Source: Aporhodopirellula aestuarii (lineage in GTDB: Bacteria; Planctomycetota; Planctomycetia; Pirellulales; Pirellulaceae). Taken from it: a DNA stretch of 64,000 nucleotides. The stretch lies in NCBI RefSeq assembly GCF_023701485.1, contig NZ_JAMQBK010000023.1:132284-196283 (forward strand). The letters are read 5' to 3'. Position 1 is the stretch's first letter, and each line of letters starts with the position of its first letter. The notes beneath the pieces are model-generated. The model ran no database searches. It worked only from the letters and a program-made list of their open reading frames with translations, and was not told the DNA's origin. The translations under genes and the position numbers were made by a program. This document shows positions 9,165-17,634 of the stretch, one piece after another.

Positions 9165-10169
9165 ATGTTAGGCATCCGATACCTGAAATCGACACCGACG
9201 ACCTATCTGATGCGATTTCGCAACGGTCAGATTCGTCGCCAGGGTGCTGGCATATCGATGTTCTATTGGACGTTTAACTCGATCATCGTCCGCGTCAATT
9301 TGGCGAGTGAAGATTTGCCGTTTGTTTTCGAACAACAGACGTCCGATTTCCAAGTCGTAACGATCCAGGGCAACATGACTTACCGCGTCGCCAACCCGGA
9401 ACAACTCGCATCCAAACTCGATTTCTCGATCGATGCACGCGGACGGTACCAATCGGATGATCCCGACTCGATCCGCGACCGGCTAATCCGAATGCTTCAA
9501 GTGGAAGCCTATGATTTTTCACGGCAACGCAATATCACAGAAATGTTAACCGCGGGACCGGAACTGACTCAGCGGCTGCAAACCTACGCTTCGCAATCGT
9601 CGATCCCAAACGACCTCGGTTTGGAGATAGAGTCGGTCGTGCTGCTGCAAATCAAACCCACCCCGGAAATGGAAACGGCGTTGCAGGCGGAAACACGCGA
9701 AGCGACGCTGCAGAAAGCGGATCAAGCCGTCCACGAGCGACGCAAGTTGGCGATTGCATCCGAGCAAGAAATCCGTGAACGCGAATTGCAAAACGAACGC
9801 ATCACGCAAGAAAAACAACGCGAGGTGCGTGAAGCCCAACTCGCCGCTGACGTGGCGATCGAAATGGGCCGGGAAGAACTCGTTCGCCAACAAGCCGCCA
9901 ACGAAAAAACGCTCGCGTCGGCGAGAGCCGAAACACTCCGACAAACTTTCGAAGCGATGGGCACGGTCAATTGGAAAACGATTGCGGCGAGTTCCGAGTC
10001 GACCGATGCCAAACAACTCATCGCGATGGCATTTGGCGAAATCGCCGAAAACGCACAGAAAATTGGGCGTTTGGACATTTCCCCCGACCTGCTGCGCGAC
10101 CTGACACGCGGCGAATCGGATGCCCCCGGGAATTCGAAGAAGAGTTCCCGGCGTCGTGATTCGGAGTAG
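9165..10169 (+). CDS. SPFH/band-7 (prohibitin-like) domain protein
   Basis: 334 residues. The N-terminal part (about 1-170) matches the SPFH/band 7 pattern: YLKSTPTTYLMRFRNGQIRRQG, a strand-rich domain with TSDFQVVTIQGNMTYRV, then a helix with the conserved E.....L..R segment. Residues about 170-265 are a long charged alpha-helical coiled coil (ATLQKADQAVHERRK and onward), the usual oligomerisation region. Unlike stomatin or flotillin there is no clear N-terminal membrane anchor. SPFH proteins form ring-like membrane-associated scaffolds. The next gene, an NAD-kinase-like protein, begins 5 bases downstream, so the two are probably co-transcribed. Confidence 0.8.
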   Translation: MLGIRYLKSTPTTYLMRFRNGQIRRQGAGISMFYWTFNSIIVRVNLASEDLPFVFEQQTSDFQVVTIQGNMTYRVANPEQLASKLDFSIDARGRYQSDDPDSIRDRLIRMLQVEAYDFSRQRNITEMLTAGPELTQRLQTYASQSSIPNDLGLEIESVVLLQIKPTPEMETALQAETREATLQKADQAVHERRKLAIASEQEIRERELQNERITQEKQREVREAQLAADVAIEMGREELVRQQAANEKTLASARAETLRQTFEAMGTVNWKTIAASSESTDAKQLIAMAFGEIAENAQKIGRLDISPDLLRDLTRGESDAPGNSKKSSRRRDSE

Positions 10170-10174
10170 TTGCC

Positions 10175-11158
10175 GTGGGCATGAAACTCACTCCCAATAT
10201 CGCGTTGGTGACGACGCCGACCCGGTTGGCAGGGCTGCTCGCAAAATTTGGCACGAAAGGATCGGCCCGGTTTCGGATGCAAACGGCACGTTCGACGTAC
10301 CTGAGCGAAAATGTTTCGGCCGCCGCGGTGGTGCATGCCAACGCCGACTTCGATGAATACATCGACGAAGACCAACGGTATCTCTCGGCGGTCAAAACGA
10401 TTCGCAACGAACTCGAAGGCCTCGGCTATCCCGTGGTCCTGGTTCCGCGAAACTACATCGCGAGCTTCTTTTTTCAGATGACCGAGGCGGTTGTGGTGGT
10501 CGGCCCTGACGGGTTAGTAGCCAACACGGCGAAGTATGCCGGTGACATTCCCATCATCGGTATCAACCCCATGCCGGATCGTTTCGATGGGGTGTTGTTG
10601 CCTTTCCAGATCGCCGAAGCACGCCGCGTGGTACACCGAACACTGGCCAAAAAAGCGACCGTCCGCCGCGTGACGCTGGGGGAAGTATCGCTATCAGACG
10701 GGCAATCGATGCTCGCCTTCAACGATTTTTTTGTTGGCCGGTCATCTCATGTTTCGTCGCGATACATCCTCTATTCGGGCACGAAAAGTGAAACGCATTC
10801 ATCGAGCGGAGTGATCGTTTCGACCGGGGCGGGCTCAACCGGTTGGCTCAGCAGTGTCTACCACATGACCTGCGGTATCAGCCGAACGTTGGGTCTGGAT
10901 CCCTCCTCGCCACCCCATTTACCCTGGGACACCAACGCGTTGCAGTGGGTCGTTCGCGAACCATTCCTCAGTCGCAGCAGCCAAGTGGAGATGGTGACGG
11001 GGCAGGTTCGTTCCGAGTTACCCCTGCGTCTGGAAAGTCTGATGCCAGAAGGCGGCGTGATTTTTTCCGACGGGATCGAATCAGACTTTTTGGATTTCAA
11101 CAGCGGCACGATCGCGGAATTTCGAATCGCAAAAACGCAGTCAAAACTCGTGGTTTGA
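10175..11158 (+). CDS. ATP-NAD kinase-like protein
   Basis: 327 residues from GTG 10175 (ATG 10181 also possible; the GGAG at 10162 is better placed for GTG). The NAD kinase landmarks are present in modified form. VVVGPDGLVANTA stands where GGDGT is usual, with the key Asp kept. SSGVIVSTGAGSTGWLSS corresponds to the ATP/NAD-contacting TPTGSTAY loop. The N-terminal 90 residues differ from ordinary NadK. It probably phosphorylates NAD or a related substrate, but the altered GGDGT motif leaves the substrate open. It sits five bases behind the SPFH gene and runs convergently to the zinc-ribbon membrane protein. Confidence 0.65.
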   Translation: MGMKLTPNIALVTTPTRLAGLLAKFGTKGSARFRMQTARSTYLSENVSAAAVVHANADFDEYIDEDQRYLSAVKTIRNELEGLGYPVVLVPRNYIASFFFQMTEAVVVVGPDGLVANTAKYAGDIPIIGINPMPDRFDGVLLPFQIAEARRVVHRTLAKKATVRRVTLGEVSLSDGQSMLAFNDFFVGRSSHVSSRYILYSGTKSETHSSSGVIVSTGAGSTGWLSSVYHMTCGISRTLGLDPSSPPHLPWDTNALQWVVREPFLSRSSQVEMVTGQVRSELPLRLESLMPEGGVIFSDGIESDFLDFNSGTIAEFRIAKTQSKLVV

Positions 11159-11171
11159 CGCTACAACCGTT

Positions 11172-12719
11172 CTATCGTCGCTGGCGTTCTCGTTCGCGCT
11201 GTTTCTCAATGTCGTTCTCCATGGCTTCCGCGTTAACGGTGTGCCCGATTGCCAGGGCCAAGCGTCCGAGCATCGCGAAGTAGATAAACGTTGCGGCAAC
11301 GGCGGTAAAGATCGCGACCACCGCGGCGGCCGGGGGTGCCATCAAACTGGCGGCGGCAAAGATTAAGAACGAGACGAAGAACACCACCGCGGAGGAAAAA
11401 TAAAACCCGCCCCAAGCTTCTTCGCAGCGGGTCACACTCCGCCCGACATCCGGTGAAAAGGGGACAAAGGCGCTTTGCATGTCCAGCATCGACAGCAACA
11501 CGAAGGGAAAGATTAGGAACGTGCTGATCATCGCCATGCACACCGTCGTCAGACTAACGCCAAAAGTCATCCATCCCAGAAACCAGCCAGGGCCGTATGC
11601 CAAACCCGCGGCGGCAAAGCAAAAGATCATCGGCGCAAACCATTCCATCGGTTCCAAGGTCACCGGCCATTCGGTGACGCTCTCCTCTTCATTGGCAACA
11701 GATTGCATGATCGCAAAACCGCAGGCCAACACGACGATCGCGAAAAAGCCGCCGGCGGCGAACAGCCCCACGACCAACATCGGCGAATCAATGGCGAGCG
11801 CGATAAACGCAATGACCGAAGCCAGCGTGGACAGAATGAGCCAGTGTGCCATCACGCCAATTTGCGTGAAGATCCCAAACACGGAAATCGCCCAATCGCG
11901 GATCCGAGGGACATCCAAATCGGGTTTTGGTTCGTCCTCTTCGACTTTCGACGCCGCCTCGAGCAATTCGGTCGCTGATTTACGAAACGGATCCGCTGGC
12001 CGGTCTTGATTCGATTTTGTCGACTCGGCGAACTGAAACGCCGGAGCCGCTTCCATGTCGATTTTCGCCTTTCGCGGAACCCGCGGAGGATCGGGAACCA
12101 ATACCATGCTGTAGCAATCGCGACAGCGAACTTTCTTTCCCGCCTGAGCCGCGGTCACATTGGTCTGAGTCCCACAATTGTGGCAACGGATGCGGTAGTG
12201 CTGTTGATACTGGATTTCGTCGCCATCGGAATTGACACCCGCCGCCCGTTCATCAAACGACGCGGCGATGTCCTCACCGCTGGTATCCTGCGTGGCGTTT
12301 TCGTCCGGCCACACGTCCTGATCCGACGGAACGGCTTCAGGGGCAACCGGCCGCGGCTTGGCAGGCTCCAACGACAGCGAATCGACGTCCCACTCGTCAT
12401 TCGCTGTCACGCCGCTCGCGGGCGGTGCAGACGTGCTCGCGGGTGCGGCTGGTTTCGCAGGAGCAGGCGGATTGGCGGACTGATCCAACGGTGGAGCGAG
12501 ATTCAGCCAATCGTCGTCATCATCATCGCTCGCTGGGCGCGTCCCAGCTCCTGCCCCGGACTGACCTGCCTGACCACGGGCAGCGTTGCTGCTGTTGCCG
12601 CCTAATCCCGGTACGATGAATGGCTGGCCGCAGTACGGGCATTGCACACGACTGCCGCCTGCATCATCAGGGACTCCAACGGCAGTTTTGCACTGCGGGC
12701 ACTGCACCATCTGCGGCAC
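11172..12719 (-). CDS. membrane protein with two zinc ribbons
   Basis: 515 residues. Zinc ribbon 1 is at the N-terminus (CPQCK and CPYCGQ). A long Pro/Ala/Asp-rich disordered linker follows to about residue 175. Zinc ribbon 2 is at about 180-210 (CHNCGTQTN and CRDCYSM). From about residue 285 there are at least six hydrophobic segments: 285-320, 325-350, about 365-385, 395-425, 455-478 and 480-505. The layout suggests cytoplasmic zinc ribbons tethered to a polytopic membrane domain. The function is unknown. GTG 12719 lies 11 bases after a GGAGG; ATG 12710 is the alternative. It follows frr by only 5 bases. Confidence 0.65.
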   Translation of the reverse strand: MPQMVQCPQCKTAVGVPDDAGGSRVQCPYCGQPFIVPGLGGNSSNAARGQAGQSGAGAGTRPASDDDDDDWLNLAPPLDQSANPPAPAKPAAPASTSAPPASGVTANDEWDVDSLSLEPAKPRPVAPEAVPSDQDVWPDENATQDTSGEDIAASFDERAAGVNSDGDEIQYQQHYRIRCHNCGTQTNVTAAQAGKKVRCRDCYSMVLVPDPPRVPRKAKIDMEAAPAFQFAESTKSNQDRPADPFRKSATELLEAASKVEEDEPKPDLDVPRIRDWAISVFGIFTQIGVMAHWLILSTLASVIAFIALAIDSPMLVVGLFAAGGFFAIVVLACGFAIMQSVANEEESVTEWPVTLEPMEWFAPMIFCFAAAGLAYGPGWFLGWMTFGVSLTTVCMAMISTFLIFPFVLLSMLDMQSAFVPFSPDVGRSVTRCEEAWGGFYFSSAVVFFVSFLIFAAASLMAPPAAAVVAIFTAVAATFIYFAMLGRLALAIGHTVNAEAMENDIEKQRERERQRR

Positions 12720-12724
12720 GTTAA

Positions 12725-13285
12725 TTAAGCCTCCAAGACTTCAGCTTCGCGAGATTTCGCCGATTCGTTTACCGTGGCTTCGAATTTCTTGGTCAGTTCT
12801 TGGACCTGCTCTTTGCAACGATCACGATCGTCCTCGGTGAGCACGTTATCCTTTTCCGACTGATCGGCCGCTTTGTTGGCGTCACGGCGGATGTTTCGGA
12901 TCGAAACCTTCGCTTCCTCGCTGAGTTCTTTAATGCGGTTGACCATCTTTTTACGAACTTCGGTCGACAAAGGCGGCACGTTGAGCCGGATAACGCGGCC
13001 ATCGTTTTGAGGATTCAAACCGAGGTCGCCGGCAACGAGCGCCTTTTCGATCTCTTTGATTGTCCCCGCATCGTAAGGACGAATCAAGATTTGTTGTGGC
13101 TCGGGGGTACCGATTGAGGCGAGTTGTTTCAATGGCGTGAACGATCCGTACACTTCAACCTTGATCGAATCGACCAATCCAGGGTTTGCTCGTCCGGTGC
13201 GAATGCCTGCCAAGTTGTTCGACAAAACCGAGACGGCTTTTTCCATCCGTTCTTCGGCGTCCATGAGTATCTCGTCGCTGGTCAT
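12725..13285 (-). CDS. frr: ribosome recycling factor
   Basis: 186 residues, the standard length for RRF. Diagnostic segments are RTGRANPGLVD and VEVYGS near the N-terminus, IRPYDAGTIKEIEKAL in domain II, and the C-terminal helix with VSIRNIRRDANK and a long charged tail. RRF works with EF-G to split post-termination ribosomes in the cytoplasm. ATG 13285 is preceded by AGGAGA at a good distance. It lies just downstream of pyrH on the same strand, the usual bacterial order, with a zinc-ribbon membrane protein appended behind it. Confidence 0.97.
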   Translation of the reverse strand: MTSDEILMDAEERMEKAVSVLSNNLAGIRTGRANPGLVDSIKVEVYGSFTPLKQLASIGTPEPQQILIRPYDAGTIKEIEKALVAGDLGLNPQNDGRVIRLNVPPLSTEVRKKMVNRIKELSEEAKVSIRNIRRDANKAADQSEKDNVLTEDDRDRCKEQVQELTKKFEATVNESAKSREAEVLEA

Positions 13286-13317
13286 GTCAATTGTCTCCTG
13301 CTAGGTGGGGTTCCAGG

Positions 13318-14070
13318 TTAGTGAGTTTGTGAGTCTTTCGGATCACCGATCCAAGTTCCGACGGTTTCGCCACGGACGGCTCGCACGATATTTCCGTCCC
13401 GTTTGAAATTGAAGACCAAAATCGGCTTGCTATGTTCGCTGCACAGCGCGATCGCCGTGGCATCCATCACACGCAATTTTTTCGTGATCACGTCTTGGTA
13501 TGACAGCTGGTCATACAGCACCGCGTGAGGATTGATCTCCGGGTCGTCGCTGTAGACGCCATCGACGCGGGTGGCCTTGAGAATCACGTCGGCGTCAATT
13601 TCGAGCGCCCGTTGTGCAGCCGCGGTGTCCGTCGTCACAAACGGACATCCGATCCCACCGGAGAGAATCACGACGCGACCTTTCTCCAGATGACGAATCG
13701 CGCGTCGGCGGATGAACTTCTCGGCAACTTTGTCGACCGGCAAGGCACTCATCACCCGTGTCGGCATCCCGATTGACTCGAGCGCATCTTGCAAGGCGAG
13801 CGAATTGATCACCGTCGCGAGCATCCCCATGTAGTGAGCGGTCGCTTCTCCCACGGTCGCGTTCGCCCCAGAAAACTGGGCACCACGCAAGATGTTTCCG
13901 CCGCCGTTGACGATCGCGATCTGGCAACCGGACTCGTGAGCGAGTTTGATTTGATTGGAAATCGTGGCCATCTCGGCGCCACTGATTCCACGTTTTCCGG
14001 ACTCGGCCAAACTCTCGCCACTGAGTTTCAAAATCACGCGGCGGTATCGTAAATCAGCAGTTTCAGACAC
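13318..14070 (-). CDS. pyrH: uridylate kinase (UMP kinase)
   Basis: About 250 residues from GTG 14070; an upstream TTG at 14103 would add 11 residues without a better ribosome site. Amino-acid-kinase-fold landmarks are ILKLSGESL at the phosphate-binding strand, [11 protein letters not shown], and [15 protein letters not shown] in the nucleotide region. Bacterial PyrH is a hexameric enzyme converting UMP to UDP with ATP and is allosterically regulated. The pyrH-frr pairing is the common bacterial arrangement; tsf is not upstream here, since the next gene is the separate RFAP synthase. Confidence 0.95.
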   Translation of the reverse strand: MSETADLRYRRVILKLSGESLAESGKRGISGAEMATISNQIKLAHESGCQIAIVNGGGNILRGAQFSGANATVGEATAHYMGMLATVINSLALQDALESIGMPTRVMSALPVDKVAEKFIRRRAIRHLEKGRVVILSGGIGCPFVTTDTAAAQRALEIDADVILKATRVDGVYSDDPEINPHAVLYDQLSYQDVITKKLRVMDATAIALCSEHSKPILVFNFKRDGNIVRAVRGETVGTWIGDPKDSQTH

Positions 14071-14196
14071 GTTGAGACATCTAGAACGGGGGCGAACGGG
14101 CAACCAATTTTAGGAAACAATAACGCTTGTCGGGCGACATTAGAACATGGGGCTCCACGGCAAGGCCGCAGTCGTTCTGTTTTTACCGTGTTTTTC

Positions 14197-15225
14197 CTAG
14201 CTCGAACCGCCGATGAAGGTTTCGAGCTGGCGACCGTCCGCTTTTGGGCGTGCGACGAGAACGTTGTATTGAGCCCCGCTCCAATCACAACGAAATTGCT
14301 CGGCAGACGCCTCGTCGGGATGCCACACGAACACCCCCGGCCCCCAACTGCTTTGGCCAACCCCATCGAACCCGGTTTCGATCAATCGCTCGATCAATCG
14401 AGTCGTCTCCTCACCGTTGTAGGCTCCGCCCTGCACATCGGAGAACAACTCGCCGCTGGATCGGTTGTACGCCGTTGTCGCCTCACAAAAGGACCGAAAG
14501 TCGCCATTCTCTATCGCCGGGACGAGTGCATCGGTCAAGAAACGAACCAACGACTGGCGGACATCATTCGGGACCGCCGAGAGAGCCGCAAATCGTGCCT
14601 GTTCCTGTTCCCCCGAAACCGACGCATCGGACGGTAGCGGCGTCGCGGGCAACAAGATGGCAACTCGCCACGCTTCGGGCAATACGAGCCGCAGATCCAA
14701 TGCATTGAGTGAATCCGCATCCCGAGATGACTCTAAACCTTCGACGATGAATCCGCCCTCAAGATATCCGTGAGTCCCCACCGCAGAGCGCCGGCCCCGG
14801 TCAGCCGCGTGGAGCCACAGATCGCGATCGACGGTCAACACGTCCCCCGCGGAGCCATTCGCCCCCGAGGCGGTCGACACGCCGCGTGACGTGCGCAAGA
14901 TTGCTTCCGAAATCGCCAGTGAAAGTTGCGTGCCACTGCCCAGTCCCGAGTGCGGCGGGGCGATGCTTTTTACCGAGACATGAACCGGCGGTAATGCGCC
15001 ACTCGGGTGCGTTTGTTCGCCAATCCGCTGGGCGATCGCTGTTGCCCGTTGCAGATGGTCAACCGACGTTGCGACTTGTGAAAACTCGAAACAATCCGAA
15101 GGGCGAGCCTCCACAATCGTCTCGGGTTGATCGATCATCACGCCACATCCGCCAAACGGACTGGCAATGTCCAGCAACCCAAAATGCAATCGGGCCCCCG
15201 TGATAATGCGCACCGATTCATTCAT
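14197..15225 (-). CDS. beta-ribofuranosylaminobenzene 5'-phosphate synthase-like (GHMP superfamily)
   Basis: 342 residues. The N-terminus ITGARLHFGLLD followed by GGCGVMID is characteristic of beta-RFAP synthase. The GHMP phosphate-binding loop is PPHSGLGSGTQLSLAI at about residue 90. RFAP synthase condenses p-aminobenzoate with phosphoribosyl pyrophosphate, releasing CO2 and PPi, the first committed step of (tetrahydro)methanopterin biosynthesis. Planctomycetes carry H4MPT-linked C1 genes, so the call fits. It is the last gene of a run in which a pabA-like gene (p-aminobenzoate supply) and a DUF447 gene overlap by ATGA junctions. The DUF447 stop overlaps this start by four bases. Confidence 0.85.
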   Translation of the reverse strand: MNESVRIITGARLHFGLLDIASPFGGCGVMIDQPETIVEARPSDCFEFSQVATSVDHLQRATAIAQRIGEQTHPSGALPPVHVSVKSIAPPHSGLGSGTQLSLAISEAILRTSRGVSTASGANGSAGDVLTVDRDLWLHAADRGRRSAVGTHGYLEGGFIVEGLESSRDADSLNALDLRLVLPEAWRVAILLPATPLPSDASVSGEQEQARFAALSAVPNDVRQSLVRFLTDALVPAIENGDFRSFCEATTAYNRSSGELFSDVQGGAYNGEETTRLIERLIETGFDGVGQSSWGPGVFVWHPDEASAEQFRCDWSGAQYNVLVARPKADGRQLETFIGGSS

Positions 15226-15827
15226 GCCGAACTCTCGGCCATCGCGAGTAATCGTTTGTGGATATACGTGACCACAAGTTCAAACGCCGCATGCTCGTCT
15301 GGCCCGGCCGTCTTTTCAACCGGAACACGCAACCGGTGAATCGCTTCACGGATCTGTGCCGCGTCGATCAATCCGATTCGCGTCGCCAGAATCGCGGCTT
15401 CGATCACCGCGTGTTTCGCACGATTAAAACCAAAGAACGGTCGCACGCTTCCTTCGCCCACGCAGCGGGCGGTCAATTCGTGCCGTGGAGCTTCGCCGGC
15501 CCGATGGGTGACTTCGATTGCGAACCAGCGATGACAATCGATCAATCGGAAATACTCTTCCGAGACGTTTTCTGCTGGACACACCAACCCGACAGGATCG
15601 ACATCACCAACCGCCGCCCGGGCGAGCAACAACACGTCATCGGTGACATGAATCACCGCCTTTCCCGACGCCAGCAGATTACGACAAGTCCGTGATCCTT
15701 CGTAGGGACGCAGCAAAAAAGTCGGCAGCGTTTCGCCTTCGCGGGGTTCCTGAACGACCGGCCCCATCGGTGCGATGTTCACGCGTCCGTCGGGACTCAG
15801 GGTGGTCACGATCGACTCGAGAATCAT
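15222..15827 (-). CDS. DUF447 family protein (methanopterin-cluster associated)
   Basis: 201 residues. The N-terminus ESIVTTLSPDGRVNIAPMGP matches DUF447, a family of archaeal and planctomycete proteins with a flavin-reductase-like (split-barrel) fold. The later segment FFGFNRAKHAVIEAAILATR is also typical. No function has been firmly assigned that I know of. Its overlap on both sides (ATGA with the pabA-like gene upstream and with RFAP synthase downstream) supports a role in methanopterin-type cofactor synthesis or use, which is an inference from context. Confidence 0.8.
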   Translation of the reverse strand: MILESIVTTLSPDGRVNIAPMGPVVQEPREGETLPTFLLRPYEGSRTCRNLLASGKAVIHVTDDVLLLARAAVGDVDPVGLVCPAENVSEEYFRLIDCHRWFAIEVTHRAGEAPRHELTARCVGEGSVRPFFGFNRAKHAVIEAAILATRIGLIDAAQIREAIHRLRVPVEKTAGPDEHAAFELVVTYIHKRLLAMAESSA

Positions 15828-16699
15828 CTCCCGCCCTCGTTAGCGGGCGGCGACTGCGGCGACGAAGCGTCCGCAACCGGAGAACGCCGCGGACTCAGTT
15901 GACGTGACGCGGCGATCGACACGGTCGGAAACGGTGCCGTGCGGTAAGCAACCACCGCAGTCTCGGCCGATACCGTCTCACCGCCTCTTTCAACGTGACC
16001 GTAGTTGTCGAGTGAAACTTCCGGGAGCATCGTATCGGACATCCACACGACGGGTCGGCCCGATCCAAACGTCGCGCCACGAATACGACGAGCCCGCTCA
16101 TGGTGTCGGTCGACCAGCGCAAAGAAATTCTTGATCAGGTCGTGACCATGCTCGGTCAATAACGACTCGGGGTGGAACTGCACACCATGCACGCAGCGGG
16201 CATGATCTGAGATCCCCATCACGACCGAATCAGGAGACATTGATCCTGCCGGATGAGTCGTTGTCCATGCGGTCAGCTCGAGCGATCCGGACAAGGTCGC
16301 CGCGTCAACACATAGCGAGTGATACCGACCGACGATCATCGGATTTGGTAGCCCAGCAAACACGCCGGTAGCATCATGATGAATTTGCGATGCGATCGCG
16401 TGGGCGGGTGGCGACCGCGTCACGACTCCACCATAAGCGGCCGCTATCGCTTGGTGCCCGAGACAAATGCCAAGAATCGGAATTTCACCCGCAAGCAACT
16501 TCACCACTTCGAGGCAACACCCCGCCTGCTCGGGCCGATGGGGTCCCGGCGACAGAATGATCGCCTCGGGTTGCATTTGATAACACTGGGCCGCGGTGAT
16601 CGCATCGCTGCGGATCACCCGCGTTGCTTTGCCCGCCAGACGCAGATAACGGGCGACGTTGTGAACGAAGGAGTCGTAGTTGTCCAATAACAGGATCAA
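15824..16699 (-). CDS. pabA: aminodeoxychorismate/anthranilate synthase glutamine amidotransferase subunit
   Basis: 291 residues from TTG 16699, which encodes the family's first residue (MILLLDNYDSF). The class I amidotransferase triad is visible: Cys in ILGICLGHQA and His/Glu in GVQFHPES. The domain ends near residue 195; about 90 further residues are a Ser/Pro/Ala-rich extension not expected in PabA/TrpG. The enzyme hydrolyses glutamine and passes ammonia to a PabB or TrpE partner, which is not in this window. Since it overlaps DUF447 and sits with RFAP synthase, which consumes p-aminobenzoate, PabA is preferred over TrpG. It starts 7 bases after the second exbD stop. Confidence 0.8.
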   Translation of the reverse strand: MILLLDNYDSFVHNVARYLRLAGKATRVIRSDAITAAQCYQMQPEAIILSPGPHRPEQAGCCLEVVKLLAGEIPILGICLGHQAIAAAYGGVVTRSPPAHAIASQIHHDATGVFAGLPNPMIVGRYHSLCVDAATLSGSLELTAWTTTHPAGSMSPDSVVMGISDHARCVHGVQFHPESLLTEHGHDLIKNFFALVDRHHERARRIRGATFGSGRPVVWMSDTMLPEVSLDNYGHVERGGETVSAETAVVAYRTAPFPTVSIAASRQLSPRRSPVADASSPQSPPANEGGR

Positions 16700-16706
16700 G
16701 ATCGAG

Positions 16707-17198
16707 TTACCGTCGCGGTTTGGCGAATTTGATTCTCTCGATCAATTTAACCACCTGATCGCCATCTTTGTAACCACTGACTGCCGTAATGGCGCGAATC
16801 ACATACTCGTATCGCAAATTGAAATCGGTATCGATTTCGACTTCAGGCCCCTCGCCAGCTTCCTCGGGCACGGGAGCGGATGAACCGATTTGCCCGATAA
16901 TGGTGCCCCGAAGTTTGTCGAATGCCTCCGGCCCGTTACCCATTTGAATGTCATTGAGCTCCATGCCCGCCAGCGTTCCGTTGTCGTCGGCTCGCAATCG
17001 CAGCTTTAATGGCAATTCCGTCGGATCAATCGTGCTGTTGGAGGATCCAGCTAACGGCATCTTGACGCTGAAATCGCCCTCCATCTCGACGATCTTAAAC
17101 GTCATGACGAAGAAAATCAGCAGCAGGAACACGATGTCAATCATGCTCGTCATGTTCAGCTCACTCTTCTCGCCCGTTGGCGGGTTACGAATTTTCAT
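16707..17198 (-). CDS. ExbD/TolR-type biopolymer transport protein (second copy)
   Basis: 163 residues. The N-terminal LNMTSMIDIVFLLLIFFVMTF is the ExbD/TolR transmembrane helix with its proton-conducting Asp at MID. The remainder is a periplasmic domain with a closing DGDQVVKLIERIKFA segment. With ExbB it would convert proton motive force into movement of a TonB/TolA-like partner; no TonB-like gene is nearby. The start overlaps the first exbD stop by four bases. The two ExbD copies differ in length and sequence, so a heteromeric stator is possible. Confidence 0.88.
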   Translation of the reverse strand: MKIRNPPTGEKSELNMTSMIDIVFLLLIFFVMTFKIVEMEGDFSVKMPLAGSSNSTIDPTELPLKLRLRADDNGTLAGMELNDIQMGNGPEAFDKLRGTIIGQIGSSAPVPEEAGEGPEVEIDTDFNLRYEYVIRAITAVSGYKDGDQVVKLIERIKFAKPRR

Positions 17199-17632
17199 GA
17201 GCGATCCTCTTTCACACGCAATGCAAAGTTAACCAACTTCGAATCCTGACAGACCCGGACCACCTCCTGAATCTCACCCGCGGCACAATCTTTGTGTCCC
17301 CGGATCACGACATTGGCGTCCCCGGGAGACTTGCCTTCACCGCGGATCACCGCCAATTCGCGGTCGAGCCCGATGCGGAGCGTCTCGGCGGTGTAGTCAT
17401 CACCGCCCAGGTACACCCGTCCATCCGCCGCGACGTGCAAGACGATTGGGAAAACGAGCGGAGCTTCAGGCGGCTTGACGAGTTTACTGTTTGGCAAAAC
17501 GACATGATCGTTTGCCTCGGTTTGGGCAAAATTGATCAACACCATGAAGAACGCGATCAACTGAAACGTCATGTCAATCATCGGCGTCATGTCGCCTTCG
17601 GCCATGTCCACCGCTTTTCGTTTGACTCGCAT
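17195..17632 (-). CDS. ExbD/TolR-type biopolymer transport protein (first copy)
   Basis: 145 residues. GDMTPMIDMTFQLIAFFMVLINF is the transmembrane helix carrying the conserved Asp in MID. The C-terminal periplasmic domain ends LVNFALRV, similar to other ExbD proteins. It begins two bases after the exbB-like stop and overlaps the second exbD by four bases, so the three are co-translated. It is expected to form the ExbB5D2-type proton channel in the inner membrane. Confidence 0.88.
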   Translation of the reverse strand: MRVKRKAVDMAEGDMTPMIDMTFQLIAFFMVLINFAQTEANDHVVLPNSKLVKPPEAPLVFPIVLHVAADGRVYLGGDDYTAETLRIGLDRELAVIRGEGKSPGDANVVIRGHKDCAAGEIQEVVRVCQDSKLVNFALRVKEDRS

Positions 17633-17634
17633 GA

